This document shows positions 51,720-58,937 of a stretch of DNA of 64,000 bases, in pieces. The notes under the pieces were generated by a model. That model searched no databases, was not told the DNA's origin, and saw nothing but the letters and a program-made list of their open reading frames with translations. Source of the stretch: Clostridia bacterium (GTDB taxonomy: Bacteria; Bacillota_A; Clostridia; Christensenellales; Aristaeellaceae); assembly GCA_017517815.1 (NCBI GenBank), contig JAFWYA010000076.1:62001-126000 (forward strand), in the 5' to 3' direction. Position 1 is the stretch's first letter. Each line of letters opens with the position of its first letter. The position numbers were made by a program, and so were the translations under genes.

Positions 51720-52433
51720 TCACAGTTTCCGGTTCATGATCGAAATGATCAGATTTCCATTTTCAAACACGCGGGCCAGCGAGCTTTCGTCCACCAGCTG
51801 GGCAAACTCCGGGATGGGGATCACGCTTTCCAAAAGCGGCAGGATGGTGAAGGCCACAAAGCACAGCATCACGCCCAGCAGGAACCCAAACACGCCGCCC
51901 ATGAGCGCATCCAGATGCTTGAGCACCGGAAAGCGGAACACCGCGCGCAGCATGTTGATGAGGATGCTGATCACAATAAAGCAGATCACAAAGCAAAGCA
52001 GGAAGCACAGCACGTTGATGCTGACCGAAAGCACCGTCTGGTTGACGTAGTCGCCCACGGTGGTGGCCAGGTCGCCCAGCGGGCTGAACACCTGCTGCGA
52101 CAGGTTGTGCTTTAAAAGCGTGCTTACCGATTCGGGCAGGCCGGCGCGGTCGACGATGGTGCTGATGTTTTCGGGCGAAAGGTGGCTTACGGCAAGGCTG
52201 CTTAAATCCAGATCGCCCAGCAGGCTCTGTGAGTCGGTATAGGTGCTGATCATGCGGGTGAGGGCGGTGTTGCTGCTCAGCACGTCCGACAGCTTGGGAA
52301 ACAGCCAGAACGAACCCGCAAACGAGGCCAGCCCGCCGGCCAGATTCAGCACCGACTGGATGAAGCCGCGGTACAGGCCAAACAGCACGCACAGGGCCAG
52401 AATGACGATCACGGTGATATCAAGGGCGTTCAG
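51720..52433 (-). CDS. CvpA-family membrane protein (CTG start)
   Basis: 237 residues. Helices near the N-terminus, at about 20-40, and two more in the C-terminal half (C-F-L-L-C-F-V-I-C-F-I-V, F-G-F-L-L-G-V-M-L-C-F) match the CvpA fold, whose role in Bacillota is not defined. The family N-terminus N-x-L-D-I-x-V-x-V-I appears only if translation begins at the CTG at 52433 (L-N-A-L-D-I-T-V). This codon has GGAGG 8 nt upstream, whereas a GTG at 52412 has none. It follows the DUF5711-like gene by 19 nt. Confidence 0.75.
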   Translation of the reverse strand: MNALDITVIVILALCVLFGLYRGFIQSVLNLAGGLASFAGSFWLFPKLSDVLSSNTALTRMISTYTDSQSLLGDLDLSSLAVSHLSPENISTIVDRAGLPESVSTLLKHNLSQQVFSPLGDLATTVGDYVNQTVLSVSINVLCFLLCFVICFIVISILINMLRAVFRFPVLKHLDALMGGVFGFLLGVMLCFVAFTILPLLESVIPIPEFAQLVDESSLARVFENGNLIISIMNRKL

Positions 52434-52452
52434 GGGGCAGACCTCCTTTTCA

Positions 52453-53577
52453 TCAGGTGCGCGGCGGCAGGGTGAGGGTGTAGACCTCCTCGCCCGAGGA
52501 CACGATGATGCGGCCGCTGGACAACAGGCCGATAACCCGGTCGGCGCTGCCGTCGATGGGCAGTTCGTAGGTGGTGAAGCGGCGGTCGTTCATGCCGGCG
52601 CAGTAAAGGGTGTTGCCGCTCACGGCATAGATGGCGCGGTTCCAGATGGTGGCGCCGATGCAGCTGTCCGGCAGGGAATAGCGCTTGTCGTTATTGCCGC
52701 TGATCAGCCGCAGCTCGCGGATGTCATACATGCTTTCGGTCTGCGAGGTGGGCGCAAACAGCAGCAGCGCGTCGCCGCGCTCGGGCACCTCGTTGGCCAG
52801 ATAGTGCCAGCCGTATACCAGCACGCTGGCGGAGGGATCCTCGCTGCCGCGGTCGTTGAAGGTGAGCATCTTGCGGGTGTTGATGGCGCGCAGCTTGCCG
52901 TTTTCATACACCATGGCGTAGGTGATGGGCTCGCCCAGCGACGTTTCGCCGGTGTTCATCTTGCCCACTTCAAAGGTGTTGAGGATGCTGTTGGCGGCGG
53001 TGCCGTACACGTCCAGCGCAAGCGTCCACATGTATTCGCCGTTTTTGCCGTAGAAGCCCACGTCCAGCAGGATGAGGTTGTTGTAGGCGTCGCTTTCCTC
53101 GTCCATGTGCGCGCCGGTGTGGTCCTTCACCAGCAGGCGGGGCGAATCCTCGTCGCCGATGACGGCGGCCACATACTGCTTGCCGATGCGCGCAAACTGG
53201 ATGGCCTCGCCCAGATTGTCGTTGTAGGTGGAGTTGCCGTTGGCATCCAGAATAAACACGGTGGAGCCCACCCAAGCGGTGATCATGCTGTCGGAGCAGT
53301 GATAGCCGCCGTCGGAGCCCAGCTGGAACGACCACCTGACCGAACCGGTGTCGCTCATGCAGTGCAGGCTGACGCCGTCGTAGTACAGCACGTTTTTGCC
53401 AAAGGGGCGGATCTCTTCGCTGTAGGGGCAGGGCAACAGCGACGCGTTCACGCCGGAGGTGGGTTTGTCGCCAAACAGGCGCGTTGCGCCCCAGATGACA
53501 AGGCCCAGCACGGCCAGCATCAAAAACAGCAGCGCAAATGCCTTGGGACGGCTCATTTTGGGATTGACTCTCTGCAT
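52453..53577 (-). CDS. DUF5711-like membrane-anchored protein
   Basis: 374 residues. A short basic N-terminus, one membrane helix (A-F-A-L-L-F-L-M-L-A-V-L-G-L-V-I-W), then an extracellular beta-rich region with repeated strands such as N-V-L-Y-Y-D-G, G-S-V-R-W-S-F-Q-L, A-W-V-G-S-T-V-F-I-L-D and G-E-Y-M-W-T-L. This looks like a beta-propeller and resembles the DUF5711 family. The function is unknown. ATG 53577 has AGGAGA upstream. It is probably co-transcribed with the CvpA-like gene, so the two may act together at the membrane. Confidence 0.65.
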   Translation of the reverse strand: MQRVNPKMSRPKAFALLFLMLAVLGLVIWGATRLFGDKPTSGVNASLLPCPYSEEIRPFGKNVLYYDGVSLHCMSDTGSVRWSFQLGSDGGYHCSDSMITAWVGSTVFILDANGNSTYNDNLGEAIQFARIGKQYVAAVIGDEDSPRLLVKDHTGAHMDEESDAYNNLILLDVGFYGKNGEYMWTLALDVYGTAANSILNTFEVGKMNTGETSLGEPITYAMVYENGKLRAINTRKMLTFNDRGSEDPSASVLVYGWHYLANEVPERGDALLLFAPTSQTESMYDIRELRLISGNNDKRYSLPDSCIGATIWNRAIYAVSGNTLYCAGMNDRRFTTYELPIDGSADRVIGLLSSGRIIVSSGEEVYTLTLPPRT

Positions 53578-53647
53578 CGTTCCATTCTCCTGTGGGCTTC
53601 CATCATTCAACGCGCCAAAGCCCCATTTTCTTGCAGGCGCACTTTTC

Positions 53648-53676
53648 ATTATATCCTGCGCGGGCGTGCAAATCAA
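53648..53676 (-). promoter_or_regulatory. Promoter of the DUF5711-like/CvpA-like pair
   Basis: On the minus strand: TTGATT (53671-53676), 17-nt spacer, TATAAT (53648-53653). The leader is about 65 nt. Confidence 0.75.
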
Positions 53677-53696
53677 GGGGCGCGGCAAAACGGGCA

Positions 53697-53725
53697 TTGC
53701 AACGGGCGACGGTTTTGGGTACAAT
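53697..53725 (+). promoter_or_regulatory. merR-type gene promoter
   Basis: TTGCAA (53697-53702), 17-nt spacer, TACAAT (53720-53725). It lies back to back with the minus-strand promoter at 53648-53676. Confidence 0.72.
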
Positions 53726-53730
53726 AAAAC

Positions 53731-53745
53731 CGAAAGTTACTTTCG
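53731..53745. promoter_or_regulatory. Perfect palindrome at the merR start of transcription
   Basis: CGAAAGT-T-ACTTTCG. It begins 6 nt after the -10 and so covers the transcription start, a suitable place for a repressor. Confidence 0.45.
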
Positions 53746-53768
53746 ATTTTCCCGGGGAGGGAAGAAGA

Positions 53769-54563
53769 ATGAAGAAATACATCATTGGCGATGTGGCACG
53801 CACGTTGGGCCTGACCACCGCCGGACTGCACTTTTTTGAGCGCGAGGGCGTCATAGAGCCGCGCAAGGGCGACGAAACGCGCCGCTTTTATGGCATGGAG
53901 GACGTGATCCGCCTCATCAGCTACAAAAAATACCGCAGCATGCAGCTGCCCCTGAAGGAGATCGCCCACCAGTTTTCGCCCGAAGGCGAAAGCTGCAGCG
54001 GTATTGTGGAAAAGCTGGGTGCTCAGCGTGAGCGGCTGATGGAGCTTGCGCGGCAGTATGAGCAGATGGCGCAGGACGTGGCATGGTTTGAGGAAAGCAT
54101 CGCCCGGGCAGATGCGTCGCTTGACGTGGTCGATCTGGCCATTATGCCGCAGACCTGCGTGCTGACCATCGGTGCGGACGGCATCATCAGCCCTGACAAA
54201 CACCAGCAGAAGCTGGCCGCGCAGTGGCTGGATCACCTGCCCTCCACAAGGCTTGGCGTCTGCAGCCCCGGCCCGGGCAAAGCGGTGTTCTGCTATGCGC
54301 TGCCGGGCGAGCGCGCCGTGCAGCTGGGGCTGGGTCAGTCGCCGGGGGCGCAGATGCTGCCGCAGAGCGTGGCACTGCACACCTGCCTGAAGCTGCACCG
54401 TCCCTATTTTGACAACCCCGCGCTGGCGTTTGAAACCCTGTGGCAGCAGATGGAGGCACGCGGCTTCCGCCAGAACGGTACGGCCATGGGCTATAACCTG
54501 TGCGTGGAATGCACGCAGGGCCGCCGCGACATCCTGTGCGAGGGATGGCTGCCCATTGCCTGA
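53769..54563 (+). CDS. MerR-family regulator with GyrI-like effector domain
   Basis: 264 residues. N-terminal winged helix Y-I-I-G-D-V-A-R-T-L-G-L, the wing F-F-E-R-E-G-V-I-E-P and R-R-F-Y, then a coiled-coil from about 90 to 120 and a C-terminal domain of about 140 residues resembling GyrI-like ligand-binding domains. It lacks clustered cysteines, so it is probably not a metal sensor. The gene next to it has a 19-nt-spacer promoter with a dyad, the typical MerR target, so this regulator likely controls the reductase in answer to a small molecule. ATG 53769 has GGGAGG upstream. Confidence 0.85.
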   Translation: MKKYIIGDVARTLGLTTAGLHFFEREGVIEPRKGDETRRFYGMEDVIRLISYKKYRSMQLPLKEIAHQFSPEGESCSGIVEKLGAQRERLMELARQYEQMAQDVAWFEESIARADASLDVVDLAIMPQTCVLTIGADGIISPDKHQQKLAAQWLDHLPSTRLGVCSPGPGKAVFCYALPGERAVQLGLGQSPGAQMLPQSVALHTCLKLHRPYFDNPALAFETLWQQMEARGFRQNGTAMGYNLCVECTQGRRDILCEGWLPIA

Positions 54564-54584
54564 AGAAAAAGTGAAAAAAGGGTC

Positions 54585-54615
54585 TTGCATCCAAAGCCGC
54601 TTTCGGATGTATGAT
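54585..54615 (+). promoter_or_regulatory. MerR-type promoter of the reductase gene
   Basis: TTGCAT (54585-54590), a long 19-nt spacer and TATGAT (54610-54615). A dyad CATCC-AAAG-CCG-CTTT-CGGATG (54588-54609, one bulged base) fills the spacer. Stretched spacers with a dyad are the hallmark of MerR-activated promoters. Confidence 0.65.
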
Positions 54616-54624
54616 TGGAAAAGT

Positions 54625-54646
54625 GATTGATAAAAAATTATCAATC
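54625..54646. promoter_or_regulatory. Rex-like inverted repeat downstream of the reductase promoter
   Basis: GATTGATAA-AAAA-TTATCAATC is a perfect 9-bp repeat. Its core TTGATAA-N4-TTATCAA fits the shape of Rex (NADH-sensing) operators, TTGTTAA-N4-TTAACAA, with one change per arm. It would cover the start of transcription. Confidence 0.45.
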
Positions 54647-54681
54647 GAAGAACCATCTACTTCAGAAGGAGGACAAAACCC

Positions 54682-56451
54682 ATGAAGAAGATCCTTTCTC
54701 TCATCCTGTGCGTGGCGATGCTGGCCATGTGCACCACCGGTTTTGCCGCTGACACCTTCGTTGGCGTCGGCACCAGCAAGATCGGCGGCCCCGACTCTCT
54801 GGAAGTCACCATCACCGTCGACGGCGGCGCTGTGACTGCTGTGGAAGTCACCAAGAACAACGAAACCCCCGGCATCGCTGACGCTGCCATCAAGCAGGTC
54901 CCCGCTGCGATCGTCGAACTGCAGACTGCGAATGTGGACGCCGTTGCCGGCGCTACCTTCACCAGCGAAGCCATCATGGAAGCAACCCTGAAGGCTGTGG
55001 AAGCTGCCGGTCTGGACGTGGCTGCCTGGAGCACCAAGAAGGAAGTCATCGTTGAGAAGGCTGCCGACGTGGAGCTGGAAGCTGACGTCGTCATCATCGG
55101 CGCCGGCGGCGCCGGTCTGGCTGCTGCCGTGCAGGCCAACCAGAATGGCGCTACTGTTATCGTGCTTGAAAAGATGGGCAAGGTTGGCGGCAACACCATC
55201 CTGGCCGGCGGCGCTCTGAATGCTGTGGATGACCGCAGCGAAACCGCCATCAAGCAGAACGACAGCGTGGAATGGCACTATCAGCAGACCCTGTCCGGCG
55301 GCGACTATCAGGGCGATCCTGTGCTGGTGCACACCCTGGTTGCCAACGCCTGGGACGGCGTGGAATGGCTGAAGGAACTGGGCATGGAGTTTGACGAAAG
55401 CAAGCTCTTCACCGTTACCGGCGGTCTGTGGGAGCGCGCCCACAAGCCCGTAATGCCCGTTGGCACCGGCTTCTTCGATGCCTACAACCGCTACATCGAC
55501 ACCCACGAGGGCGTTGAAGTGCTGCTCAACACCAAGGCTGAGGAAATCACCGTTGGTGAAGACGGCCGCGTCAACGGCGTCATCGCTACCGGCGAAACCG
55601 GCAACACCGTGACCGTGAAGGCCAACAACGGCGTGGTCGTGGCCACCGGCGGCTTTGCCAAGAACGTCGAACTGCGCCAGGCTTACAACACCCAGTGGGC
55701 CACCCTGGGCGAGCAGATCAAGTCCACCAACCATGAAGGCGCTACCGGCGACGGCATCAAGATGATGCAGAAGCTCGGCGCTGACTTCGTGCAGATGGGC
55801 AACATCCAGCTGCTGCCTCTGGGCGATCCCGAGACCGGCTCCCTGTCCGGCAACATCGAGCACAACGTTGAAACCCGTATCTTCGTCAACAAGGAAGGCA
55901 ACCGCTTCGTCAACGAAGGCGGCCGCCGCGACGACATGACCAACGCCCTGTTCGCTCAGACCGACAGCTGGATGTGGATCGTCATGGACAGCGACAAGTA
56001 CCCCACCGGCGACGAGATCAACAACTTCAACGAGTCCGTCAACGAGCTGATCGCTGCCGGCCGTGCCTTCAAGGGCGAGACCCTCGAAGAGCTGGCTGCC
56101 GCCATCAACGTGCCCGCTGAAAACCTGATCGCCGCCGTGGAAGACTTCAACGCTCACGTTGCTTCCGGCGAGGCTGACGCTTTCGGCCGCACCCTGTACG
56201 AGACCCCCATCGACAACGGCCCCTTCTATGCCGCTGCCCGCATCCCCACCGTGCACCACACCATGGGCGGTGTGCGCATCAACCAGTACACTCAGGTTCT
56301 CAACGAGAACGGCCAGATCATCCCCGGCCTGTACGCTGCTGGTGAGGTCACCGGCGGTATCCACGGCGCCAACCGTCTGGGCGGCAACGCTCTGACCGAC
56401 ACCGTGGTCTTCGGCCGCATCGCTGGCGACAGCGCTTCTCAGGCAAAATAA
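54682..56451 (+). CDS. Secreted FMN- and FAD-dependent reductase (fumarate/urocanate reductase-like)
   Basis: 589 residues. Signal peptide (ending G-F-A-A-D), an FMN-binding domain (D86-A-V-A-G-A-T-F-T94, Thr94 being the likely covalent FMN site), then a FAD domain from about 135 (V-V-I-I-G-A-G-G-A-G-L). The substrate site has H-H-T-M-G-G-V-R and G-G-I-H-G-A-N-R-L-G-G-N, the His and Arg segments of flavocytochrome-c-type fumarate reductases. There is no heme domain, as in UrdA-type enzymes. It probably reduces an unsaturated organic acid as respiratory electron acceptor. The natural substrate is not decided by sequence alone. Confidence 0.87.
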   Translation: MKKILSLILCVAMLAMCTTGFAADTFVGVGTSKIGGPDSLEVTITVDGGAVTAVEVTKNNETPGIADAAIKQVPAAIVELQTANVDAVAGATFTSEAIMEATLKAVEAAGLDVAAWSTKKEVIVEKAADVELEADVVIIGAGGAGLAAAVQANQNGATVIVLEKMGKVGGNTILAGGALNAVDDRSETAIKQNDSVEWHYQQTLSGGDYQGDPVLVHTLVANAWDGVEWLKELGMEFDESKLFTVTGGLWERAHKPVMPVGTGFFDAYNRYIDTHEGVEVLLNTKAEEITVGEDGRVNGVIATGETGNTVTVKANNGVVVATGGFAKNVELRQAYNTQWATLGEQIKSTNHEGATGDGIKMMQKLGADFVQMGNIQLLPLGDPETGSLSGNIEHNVETRIFVNKEGNRFVNEGGRRDDMTNALFAQTDSWMWIVMDSDKYPTGDEINNFNESVNELIAAGRAFKGETLEELAAAINVPAENLIAAVEDFNAHVASGEADAFGRTLYETPIDNGPFYAAARIPTVHHTMGGVRINQYTQVLNENGQIIPGLYAAGEVTGGIHGANRLGGNALTDTVVFGRIAGDSASQAK

Positions 56452-56459
56452 TTTTGATC

Positions 56460-56632
56460 GGCGGAGAAACTCGCTGCGCGATTTTCTCCGCCGGCTTTGC
56501 ACCGTTCGCCTGCTCGGCTGCGCCTCGCGGCCGGTGAACGGCGTAAGGAAAGCCTTGCTGCGCAAGGCTGCCGAAACCACCGCACATGTCGCTGGTTTCG
56601 GAATGAAAGTCGGAGGGCTGCGGCCCTCCGAC
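56460..56632 (+). repeat. Multi-hairpin intergenic repeat, family A, copy 3
   Basis: A 10-bp stem GGCGGAGAAA/TTTCTCCGCC (56460-56492), a CCGTTCGCC/GGTGAACGG stem, CCTTG/CAAGG, an 8-bp stem 56571-56578/56594-56601 around the same 15-nt loop as copy 1, and the 10-bp TGCG-loop stem 56609-56632. It starts 8 nt after the reductase stop. Confidence 0.78.
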
Positions 56633-56641
56633 GCCACCCTA

Positions 56642-56677
56642 AAAACCCCCGGCTTCTGCAAGGAAGCCGGGGGTTTT
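56642..56677. terminator. Strong bidirectional terminator
   Basis: A 15-bp stem, 56642-56656 with 56663-56677, A-run on one side and T-run on the other. It lies between the reductase gene and deoC, which converge. Confidence 0.9.
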
Positions 56678-56689
56678 GGTGTATGAAAA

Positions 56690-57364
56690 TCAGTATGCTT
56701 CGGTGGAGTTGCCGCCTTCGATGATGGTGCGGCAGCTGCCGTAGCCCACGCCCAGGCGGGCAGCGCCCATCTCGACGTACTTTTTGGCGGTTTCAAAGTT
56801 ACGGATGCCGCCGGAGGGCTTCACCTTCGCACGGCCGGCCGCGGTGTCCAGCATGATCTGCACGGCCTCGACGGTCGCGCCTTCGCCGTTAAAGCCCGTG
56901 GAGGTCTTCACAAAGTCAGCGCCGGCAGCGATGGACACTTCCGTGGCCTTGCGGATCTGGTCGGCATTGAGCTGGCTGGTTTCAAAGATGACCTTCACGC
57001 CCACGTTCTTCGCGTGCGCCTCTTCCACCACCGCGCGGATCTCTTTTTCAACGGTGTCCCAGTCGCCGCCGCGGGCAGCGCCGTAGTTCATGACCATGTC
57101 GATCTCGTACACGCCCTGCGCGGCATAGTCGCGGGCAGTTAAGCGCTTGCTTTCCACGCCGCCGTAGCCATAGGGGAAGTCCAGCACGCAGCTGACCAGC
57201 GTTTCAGTGCCTTCGGTCATCTTTTTGGCCAGAGCGATGTCGCAGCCGCGCACGCAAACGGTCATGGCGCGCAGCTCAATGCATTCACGAATGGCGGCTT
57301 CCACCTCGGTGGGGGTCATGTCGGGCTTGAGGATGGCCGCGTCAAAATATCTTGCAATATCCAT
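56690..57364 (-). CDS. deoC: Deoxyribose-phosphate aldolase
   Basis: 224 residues, standard length. It splits deoxyribose 5-phosphate into acetaldehyde and glyceraldehyde 3-phosphate in deoxynucleoside breakdown. Schiff-base Lys153 is in F-V-K-T-S-T-G-F. D-M-V-M-N (Asp89), K-V-I-F-E-T and K-P-S-G-G-I-R are the other conserved segments. The start A-R-Y-F-D-A-A-I-L-K-P differs slightly from the usual D-H-T-x-L-x-P. ATG 57364 has AGGAGG upstream. Its promoter overlaps that of the ACT-MBL gene on the other strand. Confidence 0.93.
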   Translation of the reverse strand: MDIARYFDAAILKPDMTPTEVEAAIRECIELRAMTVCVRGCDIALAKKMTEGTETLVSCVLDFPYGYGGVESKRLTARDYAAQGVYEIDMVMNYGAARGGDWDTVEKEIRAVVEEAHAKNVGVKVIFETSQLNADQIRKATEVSIAAGADFVKTSTGFNGEGATVEAVQIMLDTAAGRAKVKPSGGIRNFETAKKYVEMGAARLGVGYGSCRTIIEGGNSTEAY

Positions 57365-57398
57365 AAGGTACCTCCTGTTTTGTACAGTTGTTGTTTCT

Positions 57399-57427
57399 AT
57401 TATAAACGAAGTTTGCAAGGCTGTCCA
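57399..57427 (-). promoter_or_regulatory. deoC promoter
   Basis: On the minus strand: TGGACA (57422-57427), 17-nt spacer, TATAAT (57399-57404). It overlaps the opposite promoter by 15 bp. Confidence 0.7.
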
Positions 57428-57441
57428 CAGGGTGATATACT
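57413..57441 (+). promoter_or_regulatory. Promoter of the ACT-MBL gene
   Basis: TTGCAA (57413-57418), 17-nt spacer, TATACT (57436-57441) with an extended TG-A. Confidence 0.7.
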
Positions 57442-57464
57442 GTTTGCCGAGGAGCTGAAACACC

Positions 57465-58904
57465 ATGAAGAAGACCTACGTGACCACCATGCCCAACCAT
57501 ATCGGCGCTTTTCTGGAGGCAAGCCGCTGCTTTGCGCAGCTGGGGGTAAACATTACCCGCGTCAGCTACAACAAGGCGGTGGACTCGCACACGCTGTTTA
57601 TCGATGCCGAGGGCACTGAAGAACAGCTTCAAAAGGCCGATGAAATGCTCACGGCCATCGGCTATCTGCGCGCGCCCACGGGCGAGCGAAGCGTGGTGCT
57701 GATGGAGTTCCGCCTGCCGGACGTGCCCGGCAGCGTGACGGACGTGCTTGAACTGATCAACGAATATCAGTTCAACATTTCCTATATCAGCTCGCAGGAA
57801 AACGGCACCGACCATCAGCTGTTCAAGATGGGCTTGTTTGTGGACGACGCGTCGCGCATCGCGGCGTTTATGGAAAGCGCGCAGAAGCTGTGTCAGGTGC
57901 GGGTGATCGACTACAACCCCGCCGACAATGTGTATGACAACAGCATTTTCTACGAATCCTTCGTGTCCACGCTGGCCAATGCCATGGATGTGGACGCGCA
58001 CCAGCGCGAGGAGCTGCTGGTGAACGCCAACCTCGCCATGCAGACGCTGGACGAGCGCGGACTGTCGCCCTACCGCACGTTTGATTCCATCAGCCGCTTT
58101 GCCGCGCTGCTTGCCGAGGGCCGGGGCGATGCCTTCCAGCCGCGCATCACGCGCCACGCCGTTACAAATGACACCACGATTATCGTCATCGAGCCGCCCT
58201 GCGGCAGCAACACCATCATTCTTCAAAATGGGCAGGACGTGCTGTTTATCGACAGCGGCTACGCCTGCTATCAGCCGGAGATGCTGCCGCTGCTGCGCAA
58301 GCTCCTGCCGGATTTTGACGCCATGCACAAGCGCATCCTCATCACCCATGCCGACGTGGATCATTGCGGATTGCTGCCCCTGTTTGACGAGGTGATCGCC
58401 AGCGCGAAGAGCGCCGAATGCCTGCGCCTTGAATGGGAGGGCAAAGACGGCTTCCGCGAGCAGAACGCGCTGCACAAGCCCTACATCCGCATCTGCAAGG
58501 TGCTTACAGGCTACGGCAAGGTGGATCCTGAAAAGGTGCTCACCCCGTGGGCCGACCCCGGCCCCATGCGCGGGGCCCTCAGGCAGATCGGCTTTTTTGA
58601 CTTTGGCGAACTGCACTTTGAGGTGTACGAGGGCAAGGGCGGACATCTGCCCGGCGAGATCGTGCTGATCGACTACGAGCACCATCTGGCCTTCACGGGC
58701 GACGTGTACGTCAACCTCAAGGGCATGACCGCCGAGCAGGCGCGCTACAACCAGTATGCGCCCATCCTGATGACCAGCGTCGATACCGACCCCGCCCTGT
58801 GCGCGCAGGAGCGCAGCGCTGTGATGCAGCGGCTGGGCGCGGGCAGCTGGAAGATTTTCGGCGCGCACGGCGCATGCCGGGAATACAGTTTGAAGGCGGA
58901 ATAA
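57465..58904 (+). CDS. Tandem ACT domain-metallo-beta-lactamase fold fusion protein
   Basis: 479 residues. Residues 1-70 (Y-V-T-T-M-P-N-H-I-G-A-F, then I-T-R-V-S-Y) and 75-150 (F-R-L-P-D-V-P-G-S-V-T-D-V, then I-S-Y-I-S-S) look like two ACT domains, which bind amino acids. A helical linker leads to an MBL-type hydrolase from about 235. Its metal motif is H295-A-D-V-D-H300, then G-G-H-L-P-G and T-G-D-V-Y. The combination suggests a metallo-hydrolase controlled by an amino acid. The substrate is unknown. Ribosome binding site GAGGAG before ATG 57465. It is divergent from deoC. Confidence 0.8.
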   Translation: MKKTYVTTMPNHIGAFLEASRCFAQLGVNITRVSYNKAVDSHTLFIDAEGTEEQLQKADEMLTAIGYLRAPTGERSVVLMEFRLPDVPGSVTDVLELINEYQFNISYISSQENGTDHQLFKMGLFVDDASRIAAFMESAQKLCQVRVIDYNPADNVYDNSIFYESFVSTLANAMDVDAHQREELLVNANLAMQTLDERGLSPYRTFDSISRFAALLAEGRGDAFQPRITRHAVTNDTTIIVIEPPCGSNTIILQNGQDVLFIDSGYACYQPEMLPLLRKLLPDFDAMHKRILITHADVDHCGLLPLFDEVIASAKSAECLRLEWEGKDGFREQNALHKPYIRICKVLTGYGKVDPEKVLTPWADPGPMRGALRQIGFFDFGELHFEVYEGKGGHLPGEIVLIDYEHHLAFTGDVYVNLKGMTAEQARYNQYAPILMTSVDTDPALCAQERSAVMQRLGAGSWKIFGAHGACREYSLKAE

Positions 58905-58905
58905 C

Positions 58906-58934
58906 AAAACCCGGGACAGTTTGTCCCGGGTTTT
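58906..58934. terminator. Bidirectional terminator between the ACT-MBL gene and nadE
   Basis: AAAACCCGGGAC pairs with GTCCCGGGTTTT around AGTTT, between convergent genes. Confidence 0.9.
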
Positions 58935-58937
58935 GCT

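Noticed and set aside
54625..54646. FNR/CRP-type operator
   Set aside because: The half-sites TTGAT and ATCAA are 8 nt apart, not the 4 nt needed for FNR. The Rex-type reading fits better.
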